From Clostridiales bacterium UBA1770 (GTDB lineage: Bacteria; Bacillota; Clostridia; Oscillospirales; CAG-272): a DNA stretch of 48,533 nucleotides. Below the pieces are notes generated by a model. That model was not told the DNA's origin and searched no databases. It saw only the letters and a list, made by a program, of their open reading frames with translations. Below are positions 33,869 through 41,298 of this stretch, in pieces (the first letter of the stretch is position 1; the number at the start of each line of letters is the position of its first letter). A program made the position numbers and the translations under genes. Where the stretch lies: the NCBI GenBank assembly GCA_002315325.1, contig DCGU01000050.1, positions 1 to 48,533 on the forward strand, read 5' to 3'.

Positions 33869-35218
33869 TCAGTTTGGTTCTGTCTTTTCTGCTAAAAATC
33901 TCTTTACTAAAAAGACAAGAAAATAGGGGAACGTATAAAACTTTCCGTTAAAGCCGACGTTTTTATTACAAAACTTAATACCATATTGGACGTCTTCGTA
34001 GTCGTCACTGTTGATCAACGTGTTTAACGAGGCAGTTGCATTGTCGCCGGCTTTCACTTCGATCGGAATCAGCGTATTTGCGTCGCGTACAAAGAAATCC
34101 ATTTCCAACGTGCCTTTTTCATTTTTATAAAAATAAAGAGAGTATCCTTGTTTTACAAGTAAGTCTGCAATGACGTTTTCGTAAAGTGCCCCCTTGTACG
34201 TATTGAAATTTTTGTTGAAGCGTAAATCTTCCTGGACCTCTTCGTCAAGGGATGCAATGAGCAACCCGGTATCACGAAAGTATAATTTAAAATTGTCCGG
34301 ATTATAATTTCCACGCAAGGGGAGCTCTGCCTGCTGCATACAGTAACAAACGTTGACAATAGCGGCGTCGTTCAGCCAGTCAACCGTGCCGATATATTCG
34401 CGGCTTCGAGCCCCACGCTCAACTTTGGAGATTTGGAATTTTTTGTTATCCTTACCCAAGAACACCGGTATTTTTCGATAAACGTTTAAAATTTTGGCTT
34501 TGTCTAATCCGGCAGCGTATTTTGTGATATCTTCTTCGTAATCCAGCAAAATTTGGCGCTGCATTTGAAGTGTTCCGCTGTAATTTTTGTTTTCGACAAA
34601 TGAACTCACAACGGCAGGCATTCCGCCGAGAATCATATATTCCCGAAAAGAATCCAGCATAACGTTATATTCTACGTTTGAAAACGGTGTCATCGTTTTC
34701 ATATGCTGATATAGGTCTTCAATTTGGTCCTGCGAGTATCCTTTTGCCCATAAGAATTCTTCAAAATCCATGGAGTGCATTTCAAAGTCTTCCTTGTTGC
34801 CGACGCTGTTTGACTCAATTTCGCTGTAATTGATGCCCATCATGGAACCGGAACAAATCACGTCATATCGACCGTCGGCCCGAAAGGATTTCAGAGAAGT
34901 GGCACAGTTTGGACATGCTTGCAGTTCGTCAAAAAAAATGAGTGTTTCACCGGGGATGAAAGAATAATTCGGGTTTTTGAGGGAAATGTTTTTTAATATT
35001 GTGTCAACTTCAAACCCGTTATCAAAAACGTCTGTATACTGCTTTTGCAGAATGAAATTGATTTCAACGACGTTCTGATAATTTTTATTCGCAAAATAAC
35101 GGATGGATTCGGTTTTCCCAATTTGCCTTGCGCCTTTTACGATAAGCGGTTTACGGTCCGGATTGTTTTTCCACGCAGTCAAATAGGAATCGATTTTTCG
35201 TTTTAACAGCTTTTCCAT
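33869..35218 (-). CDS. AAA ATPase with DUF4143 domain (ATPase 2)
   Basis: A 449-residue paralogue of ATPase 1, only distantly similar. Walker A is GARQIGKT near residue 30, Walker B is TLIFFDELQACPN near residue 95, and the sensor is VICSGSMMGIN. The DUF4143 region has a complete nuclease-like set: GALYENVIADLL, LEMDFFV and IPIEVKAG. This gives E, D and E-x-K as in PD-(D/E)XK folds. The start ATG 35218 follows AGAGGTG. A promoter at 35246-35274 overlaps the first of four 13-bp direct repeats, which points to control at the array, perhaps by the protein itself (inference). The C-terminal end reads VKRFLAEKTEPN. Confidence 0.88.
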   Translation of the reverse strand: MEKLLKRKIDSYLTAWKNNPDRKPLIVKGARQIGKTESIRYFANKNYQNVVEINFILQKQYTDVFDNGFEVDTILKNISLKNPNYSFIPGETLIFFDELQACPNCATSLKSFRADGRYDVICSGSMMGINYSEIESNSVGNKEDFEMHSMDFEEFLWAKGYSQDQIEDLYQHMKTMTPFSNVEYNVMLDSFREYMILGGMPAVVSSFVENKNYSGTLQMQRQILLDYEEDITKYAAGLDKAKILNVYRKIPVFLGKDNKKFQISKVERGARSREYIGTVDWLNDAAIVNVCYCMQQAELPLRGNYNPDNFKLYFRDTGLLIASLDEEVQEDLRFNKNFNTYKGALYENVIADLLVKQGYSLYFYKNEKGTLEMDFFVRDANTLIPIEVKAGDNATASLNTLINSDDYEDVQYGIKFCNKNVGFNGKFYTFPYFLVFLVKRFLAEKTEPN

Positions 35219-35245
35219 ATGACACCTCTTTCTTTACGCAACGAC

Positions 35246-35274
35246 AGTATATCACAAAATTCCGGCGATGTCTA
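35246..35274 (-). promoter_or_regulatory. Promoter of DUF4143 ATPase 2
   Basis: On the minus strand TAGACA, a 17-base spacer and TATACT. The spacer contains one whole copy of the 13-bp array repeat, so occupancy of the array would block or alter polymerase binding. Confidence 0.65.
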
Positions 35275-35359
35275 TAGAAAAAATCACAAAATTCCTAAAG
35301 AAAACGAAAGAATAATCACAAAATTCCACTTAAAAATGGGCTTGTCATCACAAAATTCC
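35251..35359. repeat. Array of four 13-bp direct repeats at exact 32-bp spacing
   Basis: ATCACAAAATTCC occurs without mismatch at 35251-35263, 35283-35295, 35315-35327 and 35347-35359. The start-to-start interval is exactly 32 bp each time; the 19-bp spacers are unrelated to one another. 32 bp is close to three turns of B-DNA, so all copies lie on one face. It is immediately upstream of ATPase 2 and overlaps its promoter. It is too short and regular to be a CRISPR array. Confidence 0.95.
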
Positions 35360-35410
35360 GCTGAAACGTTGGCGTATGGCAGGAACTGATGGAAACAAAT
35401 GGGCTTAGAT

Positions 35411-35442
35411 AGAAAAAAGTGCGGCGTGCCGCACTTTTTTCT
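35411..35442. terminator. Bidirectional terminator, copy 3 of 3 identical hairpins
   Basis: Same hairpin as at 32328 and 33790. Here it ends the minus-strand glycerophosphodiesterase gene and insulates the ATPase 2 array. Confidence 0.88.
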
Positions 35443-35456
35443 TGTATCTTCACTTT

Positions 35457-36284
35457 TCATTTGCGCGCCGGGATAAACCGCTCGAATATCGGGCAGGCCC
35501 CGTCGGTATACGCCGCATCGTATGACGCTAGGCTTCGTACCGTCCAGGTGAATTTCCCGGCACGATAGAGGCGGGTACAAACCTTGACGGGCAGGGCGTT
35601 TTTGACACGCTCGTCGTAGGCGATAAAATGCGGGCGGGCGATGAAGTTGAGCGCGGCGGCTGTTAAGAGCAGATTGGCGGCGCTTGCCTTTTTCTTTTCC
35701 CGCACGACGTTGGTATAGAGCAGACCGCGGTATACGTCGGGACGGTTCTTTTTGTACCAATCCAGCAAAAAGGGATTGAAGGATTCGATGCAATAGGGGC
35801 CCGCATAGCCGCACAAAAGTGCGTCGGCTACGGGGCAGAGTGCCGTGTCGGTGCTCTCACCCTTGAGCTCAATCAAAAGCGGTACGCGGCTGTCCACGGC
35901 CGCCAGCACCTCGCGCAGCGTCGGGATGACCTCGTCGGTATTTCCCAAACGCAGGGCGCGGAGTTCGTCAAACGTCAGGTCCGACAGCTTGGCGTCTTTG
36001 CCCGTCATGCGGCGCAGGTTTTCGTCGTGAAAGACCATAACGATGCCGTCGCGGGAGAGCTGCAGGTCGAGCTCAATGCCGAACTTGGCCTCTGCCGCAC
36101 GGCGAAAAGCCGGCAGGGAATTTTCCGGAATGCCGTTCTCGGCATTCCACAGCCCGCGGTGGGCGTAGTCGGTGAACAGCGCCGCGGCGGGGACCCGTTG
36201 CGGTTTAGCGGGACGCAGCAGTACCAACAAATAGAGGCAAAACAGCAGCAGTAAAACGGCAAGAACGATGCAGGCGGCAATCAT
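35457..36284 (-). CDS. Membrane-anchored glycerophosphodiester phosphodiesterase
   Basis: GDPD enzymes split glycerophosphodiesters, such as deacylated phospholipids or teichoic-acid-like chains, into an alcohol and glycerol 3-phosphate. The 275-residue protein has a membrane helix at about residues 3-23. The catalytic pattern follows: AHRGLWNAENGIPENS with His42, then FGIELDLQLSRDG with the metal-binding Glu and Asp, and VFHDENL with the second catalytic His. LIELKGE and the late TWTVRS strand also fit the family. The length is typical. It starts only 3 nt after the MFS transporter stop codon, with GGGAG inside the end of that gene, so the two are an operon. The shared terminator is at 35411-35442. 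Confidence 0.9.
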   Translation of the reverse strand: MIAACIVLAVLLLLFCLYLLVLLRPAKPQRVPAAALFTDYAHRGLWNAENGIPENSLPAFRRAAEAKFGIELDLQLSRDGIVMVFHDENLRRMTGKDAKLSDLTFDELRALRLGNTDEVIPTLREVLAAVDSRVPLLIELKGESTDTALCPVADALLCGYAGPYCIESFNPFLLDWYKKNRPDVYRGLLYTNVVREKKKASAANLLLTAAALNFIARPHFIAYDERVKNALPVKVCTRLYRAGKFTWTVRSLASYDAAYTDGACPIFERFIPARK

Positions 36285-36287
36285 GAA

Positions 36288-37850
36288 TCAATCATCTCCC
36301 GCATCAAGATATTCCAGCATATCGGCTTTGCCGACGGGCTTGGCGTCGCCGTGCCGTACGAACAGCATGGTGATGAAGGCGGCGGCCACGAAGAGCGTGG
36401 CGTAGGGGAACAGCGTCGTCATACCGACGGTGTCCAGGAAGATACCGGACAGGATGGGGGTGACAATCTGCGCCGCCATACTGGCCGTGTAGTAAAAGCC
36501 GGTGAACTTACCCACGTCGCCGGATTTGGCAAGCTCGACGACCATGGGGAAACTGTTGACGTTGATGGTGGCCCAGCCGATGCCGGCCAGGGCAAAGATG
36601 GCGTTCATCACCCATACGTTACTGCCGGCACGCAGGAAAGATGCCGTGCCGAAGGCGGCGCCCAGCATAATGATACCGGCCATAATCGTCTTTTTACGGC
36701 CGCATTTGGTGGAGATGATACCAACGGGCAAATACGATAGTATTGCGGCTGCCTGCGCCACGATGAGCGTTAAGTTATAGTCCAATCCCAGCACGTTGCC
36801 GGCGTACACCGAATACTTGGACGTTACGGCATTGTAGCCCATGAACCACAGGATCACCGACGCCAAAATGAACAATAAGGATTTCATCTCGGCACGGGAC
36901 AGTTTGGCGGCGGGCATATTCGGCGTATCGGGCACGGCGTCTTTTTCGTCCAATTTGTCATTGACGGCCTGCGCTTCTTTAGCCCATTTGGGTTCCCGCA
37001 CGGTGAGCAGGAACACAACCAGGGAAAGTACCATAATGCCGGCGCATACGCCGAAGAAGAGCGTGTAGGACATAAACGTGTTTTGCGTTTTGCCCGTGCC
37101 GAACACGATACCCAGGCCCAGTACCAGGATGCCGCCAAAGGAGCCCATCAGATTGATGATGGCATTGGCCTTGGAGCGCAGCGGTTTGGGCGTGACGTCG
37201 GGCATCAGCGCGACGGCAGGGGAACGGAAGGACGACATGGCAACCAGCGTGATGAGCAACAGAATCATAAAGACGACCAGCGTCACGGGGCTCTCCACGG
37301 TTTTTTGGCGGGCGTAGGCCTGCCGTGCGGCCGTCAGGCGTGCCGTTGCGTCCGCATCGGCGGCGGCAAGGGCTGCGCCGAACGTATTGACGTCGGGGTA
37401 GAGCGCCTGCAGCGTCGTTTTTGTATTGACGACGGCGGTGTCGCAGGGGTCGACAAAAGTGACGCTTTCGTCGAACAGTGCTTCCAGGGCGGCATTATTT
37501 TCTACGGTCGCGTCGTACACGTCGGGGATGGGCTGAATTTGCGTCAATTGCATATTGTCGGCGAACGACAGACCGAAGAAGGCAACGGCGGCAATCAGCG
37601 TGCCGACCAAAATAAAGGGCGTGCGGCGGCCGAGCTTGGAATTCTTACGGTCGGAAATCGCGCCGAACAGCGGCAGCATGAAGACGGCCAGAATGTTGTC
37701 CAGCGCCATAATGAAACCGGACATGGTCTGCGACATACCGAACTTATCGGTCAGTATTTTGGGAATGATGGAATCGTAGGCCTGCCAGAACAGACAAATC
37801 AGGAAAAAGGCAAAACCGACGAGGAGCGTACGCTTGTAATTCAGTTTCAT
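36288..37850 (-). CDS. MFS transporter with large external loop (GPH/SLC45-like)
   Basis: A 520-residue secondary transporter with about 12 membrane segments. The N-terminal half carries the MFS loop 2-3 motif (GAISDRKNSKLGRRTPFI), and FRSPAVALMPDVTPKPLRSKANA is typical of the glycoside-pentoside-hexuronide / SLC45-like branch, which moves sugars with a cation. Between TM3 (about residue 95) and TM4 (about residue 190) it has an inserted hydrophilic region of roughly 90 residues (MQLTQIQPIPDVYDATVENN to AYARQKTVESP), predicted outside. A smaller charged loop lies at mid-protein. ATG 37850 follows AAGGAGG. It is the first gene of an operon with the glycerophosphodiesterase, so a glycerophosphodiester or sugar substrate is possible (inference). 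Confidence 0.88.
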   Translation of the reverse strand: MKLNYKRTLLVGFAFFLICLFWQAYDSIIPKILTDKFGMSQTMSGFIMALDNILAVFMLPLFGAISDRKNSKLGRRTPFILVGTLIAAVAFFGLSFADNMQLTQIQPIPDVYDATVENNAALEALFDESVTFVDPCDTAVVNTKTTLQALYPDVNTFGAALAAADADATARLTAARQAYARQKTVESPVTLVVFMILLLITLVAMSSFRSPAVALMPDVTPKPLRSKANAIINLMGSFGGILVLGLGIVFGTGKTQNTFMSYTLFFGVCAGIMVLSLVVFLLTVREPKWAKEAQAVNDKLDEKDAVPDTPNMPAAKLSRAEMKSLLFILASVILWFMGYNAVTSKYSVYAGNVLGLDYNLTLIVAQAAAILSYLPVGIISTKCGRKKTIMAGIIMLGAAFGTASFLRAGSNVWVMNAIFALAGIGWATINVNSFPMVVELAKSGDVGKFTGFYYTASMAAQIVTPILSGIFLDTVGMTTLFPYATLFVAAAFITMLFVRHGDAKPVGKADMLEYLDAGDD

Positions 37851-37929
37851 AGGAGCCTCCTTGAAAATGACGTTACTATTTTTTGTTTGAGGATGCGGCA
37901 GTAAAAAGAAAATAGCGTTTTTTGTTTTC

Positions 37930-38095
37930 TCTGCCGTAATTGATTCTACCGCAGTGCTCCTTCAGTCAGCCTATGGCTGCCAGCTCCCTCCCGGAGGGAG
38001 CCTATGAACTTCAAAGCCTTCCTCCGGGAGGTATATCCCGCCGGGGAGTAGGTGGCATGCGAAGCATGACGAAAGGAACCCTGCGACAAAATGAG
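37930..38095. repeat. Family B hairpin modules, inverted pair
   Basis: A reverse module (about 37963-38010, inner hairpin CAGCCTATGGCTG) and a plus module (about 38022-38090, inner hairpin CATGCGAAGCATG) face each other across CTCCCTCCCGGAGGGAG. It is upstream of the MFS gene and downstream of the element copies A5 and A4. No gene is seen in 37851-38486. Confidence 0.75.
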
Positions 38096-38159
38096 TTACA
38101 ATGAACGCTGTTTAGGTTGCGCGTTTTTTACGTCTCCGTTTATAGCCGGACAGGAGACA

Positions 38160-38258
38160 GGAAAAAAGGATGCAGAAGCTGTTATTGGTAAAACAATAAT
38201 CATTGCGGAAGATAAAAATAAATGGAAAATGCTTTTTCGGTCTGGCCTTTTTTGACAG
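38160..38258 (-). repeat. Family A element, deletion derivative A5
   Basis: A 74-bp sequence at 38185-38258 is identical to 38403-38476, which is the left part of copy A4. In A5 the part joins directly to a right end (TTCTGCATCCTTTTTTCC on the minus strand), so the central hairpin is missing. It looks like a tandem duplication followed by loss of the hairpin. Confidence 0.8.
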
Positions 38259-38270
38259 TTTGGAACTTTA

Positions 38271-38476
38271 TGGCAGCTAGGGAAAAAAGAGGCAGAAGCG
38301 TCGATTGCGGTGTGCCCGCTGTACTTTGTACTGCAAGGGCCGCAATCGGCGGTAGAAAAAGCACGTCTCTTTTTTATTCTTTCTTTTGAATGCTTTATAT
38401 TTTTGGTAAAACAATAATCATTGCGGAAGATAAAAATAAATGGAAAATGCTTTTTCGGTCTGGCCTTTTTTGACAG
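38271..38476 (-). repeat. Family A 3'-end element, copy A4
   Basis: On the minus strand it begins 11 bases after the UPF0210 gene stop codon. It has left end CAAAAAAGGCCAGACCG, an AT-rich part, GAGACGTGCTTTTTCTA, the hairpin (38298-38352) and TTCTGCCTCTTTTTTCCC. The hairpin has a perfect 9-bp CGATTGCGG stem and a GCTGTAC-TTT-GTACTGC core. Its AT-rich part is recognisably related to that of A1. The outer GAGAC/GCCTC stem plus T-run could terminate the gene. Confidence 0.78.
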
Positions 38477-38486
38477 CTGCCAACGC

Positions 38487-39845
38487 TTAGTTTTTAAGAC
38501 TTTGCATTGGCGCCGGTATCCGCCCGCCTCGATTAATCATTACGTCGGCGGATTGTTTGTGTACCGGCACAACGGGACCATGACCGAGCAGGCCGCCGAA
38601 ATCGAGCTCTTCGCCGGGGGCGACGCCGATGGCGGGGATGACGCGGACGGCGGTCGTTTTGGAGTTGACCATACCGATGGCGGCCTCGTCTGCGATGATG
38701 GCGGAGATGGTTTCTGCCGGGGTGTCGCCGGGGATGACGATCATATCCAGGCCTACGGAGCAAACCGAGGTCATGGCTTCCAGCTTTTCCAGGCCCAGGC
38801 AGCCGGAGCGCGCGGCTTCAATCATGCCGGCGTCTTCCGTCACAGGAATGAATGCACCGGACAGGCCGCCGACAGAGGAGGAGGCCATGACGCCGCCCTT
38901 TTTCACGGCGTCGTTGAGCATGGCGAGCGCAGCGGTCGTACCGTGCGTGCCGCACTGTTCCAGGCCGATTTCTTCGAGAATATAGGCGACGGAATCACCG
39001 ACGGCGGGCGTCGGCGCCAGAGACAGGTCGATAATGCCGAAGGGAACGCCCAGCATGGCGGACGCTTCGGAACCGACGAGCTGGCCCATACGCGTGATTT
39101 TAAAGGCAGTGCGCTTAATCAGCTCCGCCACCTCGTTCAGGGGGGCATCCTTGGGCAGCTTGGCCAGCGCTGCGCGCACAACGCCGGGACCGGACACGCC
39201 GACGTTGAGTACGGCGTCGGGCTCACCCACACCGTGGAAGGCGCCTGCCATAAAGGGGTTATCCTCCGGGGCGTTGCAGAAGACCACGAGCTTGGCGGGG
39301 CCGCAGCAGTTTTTGTCGGCGGTCAACTCGGCCGCTTCGCGTACCTTTTGCCCCATCAGTTTGACGGCATCCATATTGATGCCGGCCTTGGTGGAACCGA
39401 CGTTGACACTGGAGCAAACACGCTCGGTAACGGCCAGTGCACGGGGAATGGCGTCAATCAGTTCACGGTCGCCGGCACTGAAGCCCTTTTGCACCAGGGC
39501 GGAAAAGCCGCCGATGAAATTGACGCCGATTTCGTGGGCGACGCGGTCCAGCGTCTGTGCGTACAGCACGGGATCGCCACCGGACACGGCGACCAGCATG
39601 GCAATCGGGGTGACGGCCACGCGTTTATTGACAATCGGAATACCGTATTTCTTTTCAATGGTTTCACCGACGGAAACGAGGTTGTCGGCCAGGCGGTGAA
39701 TTTTGGCGGCGATTTTTTCACAGGACTTGTGAATATCGGCGTCGGCGCAGTCAAGCAGGGAAATGCCCATGGTAATCGTACGGATGTCCAGGTTTTCGTC
39801 CTGAATCATCGTGACGGTTTCCATGATGTCGTTCATGGTTAACAC
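38487..39845 (-). CDS. PFL family protein, UPF0210 (DUF711)
   Basis: The 452-residue protein matches the UPF0210 family over its entire length: MNDIMETVTMIQDENLDIRT at the start, ITMGISLLDCAD, SSVNVGSTKAGINMDAVKLM, NVGVSGPGVVRAAL and GTHGTTAALAMLNDAVKKGG. The family has a pyruvate-formate-lyase-like barrel fold, but its reaction is unknown. The upstream in-frame GTG 39845 has GGAG ten bases before it; the ATG three codons later (39836) is the alternative and matches relatives better at the protein level. It is preceded by the UPF0237 ACT gene, 21 nt away; this pairing is widely conserved and implies joint function, probably with ACT sensing an amino acid. Confidence 0.93.
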   Translation of the reverse strand: MLTMNDIMETVTMIQDENLDIRTITMGISLLDCADADIHKSCEKIAAKIHRLADNLVSVGETIEKKYGIPIVNKRVAVTPIAMLVAVSGGDPVLYAQTLDRVAHEIGVNFIGGFSALVQKGFSAGDRELIDAIPRALAVTERVCSSVNVGSTKAGINMDAVKLMGQKVREAAELTADKNCCGPAKLVVFCNAPEDNPFMAGAFHGVGEPDAVLNVGVSGPGVVRAALAKLPKDAPLNEVAELIKRTAFKITRMGQLVGSEASAMLGVPFGIIDLSLAPTPAVGDSVAYILEEIGLEQCGTHGTTAALAMLNDAVKKGGVMASSSVGGLSGAFIPVTEDAGMIEAARSGCLGLEKLEAMTSVCSVGLDMIVIPGDTPAETISAIIADEAAIGMVNSKTTAVRVIPAIGVAPGEELDFGGLLGHGPVVPVHKQSADVMINRGGRIPAPMQSLKN

Positions 39846-39866
39846 GATGCTCTGTCTCCTTTGTTC

Positions 39867-40130
39867 TCAAATGCGGTGCATGGCGTTGAAAATATCCTCG
39901 TGCATGACGTGAATCACCATGCCGGGGGTATTCTTTTCAATCAGCTTCTGCAATTCGTCCAGACCGCAGGTCAATTTGGCAATATCCACAATCATGACCA
40001 TGCAGAAATAGCCGTCCAGGACGGACTGCGTGACCTGTTCCACGTTGGCGTTCTTTTCGGCACAGGCACCCGCCACGCGGGCCAAAATACCTACCATATC
40101 TTTTCCGACTACTGTTACAACAGCTTTCAT
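39867..40130 (-). CDS. ACT domain protein, UPF0237
   Basis: This 87-residue protein is a single ACT domain, the small fold that commonly binds amino acids. MKAVVTVVGKDMVGILARVA gives the first strand and helix, ACAEKNANVEQVTQSVLDGY the second strand, and FCMVMIVDIAK the third. It ends HEDIFNAMHRI, as UPF0237 members do. The length is standard. ATG 40130 follows GAGAGGAG. It is the first gene of the two-gene unit with the UPF0210 protein and likely regulates or partners it. Confidence 0.93.
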   Translation of the reverse strand: MKAVVTVVGKDMVGILARVAGACAEKNANVEQVTQSVLDGYFCMVMIVDIAKLTCGLDELQKLIEKNTPGMVIHVMHEDIFNAMHRI

Positions 40131-40159
40131 ATTGTATTCTCCTCTCTGAATGACGGGGC

Positions 40160-40385
40160 CGATGAAAAATGCACAGACCGCAAAAAACGAATTGTGCTGA
40201 CTTAAACTTATCGTGCCCGAAAATAAATGAAATCTGAAATGATTCTGCGGATGAATTTTGGCCTAACGGTCAAAACTTCCATCCTTTTGCATGTTTTTTG
40301 CTATGGCCAAAAGCTCTCGACTGCCGTACCCAGTACGGCGACGCTCGGCTTTCGTCCATTCTGCACTATTTTTCCTTCGGCCCGC
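40160..40385 (+). repeat. Family A element, copy A6
   Basis: It has left end TGAAAAATGCACAGACCG, about 115 nt of unique sequence, TTTTTTGCTA, the hairpin (40304-40358) and TTCTGCACTATTTTTCC. The hairpin has a perfect GCCGTAC-CCA-GTACGGC core and a looser outer stem (TGG..AAAGC). Unlike the others it does not follow a plus-strand gene, since it lies upstream of the ACT gene, so it may be an orphan left after gene loss. Confidence 0.65.
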
Positions 40386-40394
40386 GGGGGGATG

Positions 40395-40572
40395 CGAAAA
40401 AAGGTTGAGAGAATTAATCCCGTTCTCCATGCCGCGGCAATGAACTTTTTCAAGCCTCCTCCTAGGGGGAGGGGGACCACCGAAGGTGGTGGAAGGAGTT
40501 CATCATACGGCAAGACGTAATTCCAACCATCTTTCAATTGCCCGCCGTTTTGTGCGGTCTGTGCCTTTTTCA
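40395..40572 (-). repeat. Composite family A / family B element after the YpsA-like gene (A7)
   Basis: On the minus strand the left-end motif TGAAAAAGGCACAGACCG includes the TGA stop codon of the YpsA-like gene. A family B module replaces the hairpin (40454-40507: CCTCCTCC ... CCACCGAAGGTGG ... GGAAGGAGTTCAT), and a right-end-like TTCTCTCAACCTTTTTTCGC ends it. The same A-B-A layout is seen after the GH42 gene. No gene is seen in 40131-40569. Confidence 0.6.
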
Positions 40573-41085
40573 ATTGGCCAAATTTAATTCAGCGTCTTCC
40601 ATAGTATACAGGTTAATGAGTTCCAGCCCCGACTTCAGGGCATAATTCACGGTATACGCCGTTCCCCCGCGGGCACCCGTGAAATAGGCGACGCAGACGT
40701 CGGCGCCCGTCACCATGGCGCGGTCACGCGTCAACATGCAGGTTTTGTAGAAAGACGGCGACGTTAAAAAAACCTTATCGGCAGCTTCCTTAATTTGGTT
40801 GTAAACGATGCGCTCTTGTTCGGTCCAAGCGTCCGCCTGGGAGGGGCAGGGAAAGTACAAATGCAGCTGCAAACCGTACTGCTCGCGTGCCCGCAGGACT
40901 GCCTGCGCCGCCAGCGTATCGAACCCGCGTGCCCCGCCGGCACGAAACGTTTTAATGCCGCGCGCCGCCAGCGATGCAATCGCTGCGTCAAGCCGGGCGT
41001 TCAGCACCCCGGAACGCAGCAGGTCTCCCGCAATGACGCGGTGTCCCGTAAAGCAGCAAATACCGTCTTCAAAATCCAATGCCAT
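40570..41085 (-). CDS. SLOG-fold protein, DUF1273/YpsA-like
   Basis: The 171-residue protein matches the DUF1273 (YpsA) family. It has CCFTGHRVIAGD near residue 10, FRAGGARGFDTLAAQAVL near residue 47 with the glycine-rich nucleotide loop of the SLOG/Rossmann fold, LHLYFPCPSQADAW, and CVAYFTGARGGTAYTVNYA near the C-terminus. SLOG proteins bind nucleotide-derived ligands. YpsA in Bacillus is linked to cell division and stress, but its biochemistry is unsettled. ATG 41085 follows AAAGTGAG. It is monocistronic on the minus strand with its own promoter and diverges from dut. The stop codon is built into a repeat end. Confidence 0.88.
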   Translation of the reverse strand: MALDFEDGICCFTGHRVIAGDLLRSGVLNARLDAAIASLAARGIKTFRAGGARGFDTLAAQAVLRAREQYGLQLHLYFPCPSQADAWTEQERIVYNQIKEAADKVFLTSPSFYKTCMLTRDRAMVTGADVCVAYFTGARGGTAYTVNYALKSGLELINLYTMEDAELNLAN

Positions 41086-41112
41086 AGTAATCTCACTTTC
41101 TTTTATATAAAA

Positions 41113-41141
41113 ATTATATCATAGTCGCAAAACCTTGTCCA
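41113..41141 (-). promoter_or_regulatory. Promoter of the YpsA-like gene
   Basis: Minus strand TGGACA, a 17-base spacer and TATAAT, 28 bases upstream of the start codon. Confidence 0.7.
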
Positions 41142-41151
41142 GCAAAAAAAC

Positions 41152-41180
41152 TTGCAAGGAAGTGACGTTTGTGTTAAAAT
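41152..41180 (+). promoter_or_regulatory. Possible promoter of the dut-maf-mreB-PBP2 cluster
   Basis: TTGCAA, a 17-base spacer and TAAAAT, followed by a 118-base leader. The match is modest, and TATTATGAAT just downstream offers alternative -10 choices. Confidence 0.35.
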
Positions 41181-41298
41181 TATTATGAATAATTGTTTCT
41201 TTTTGTTTTATACAAAAGGCACGTTTGATTTACTTGTGCTTTTCCTTTGATCGGAACGAAAAAGATTCGCTTTTATAAACGTAAGGAGTGACGCCCCC

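Noticed and set aside
35251..35359. Regular repeats resembling a small CRISPR array
   Set aside because: Repeats are only 13 bp and spacers 19 bp, there are no cas genes, and one repeat lies within a promoter spacer. Operator-like array is the better reading.
37851..38486. Insertion sequence or transposon remnant
   Set aside because: Direct repeats are present but there is no transposase fragment, and the repeat is explained by duplication of the 3'-end element.
38421..39842. Plus-strand open frame of about 470 codons
   Set aside because: It is the complement of the UPF0210 gene, and its upstream part lies in the repeat element.
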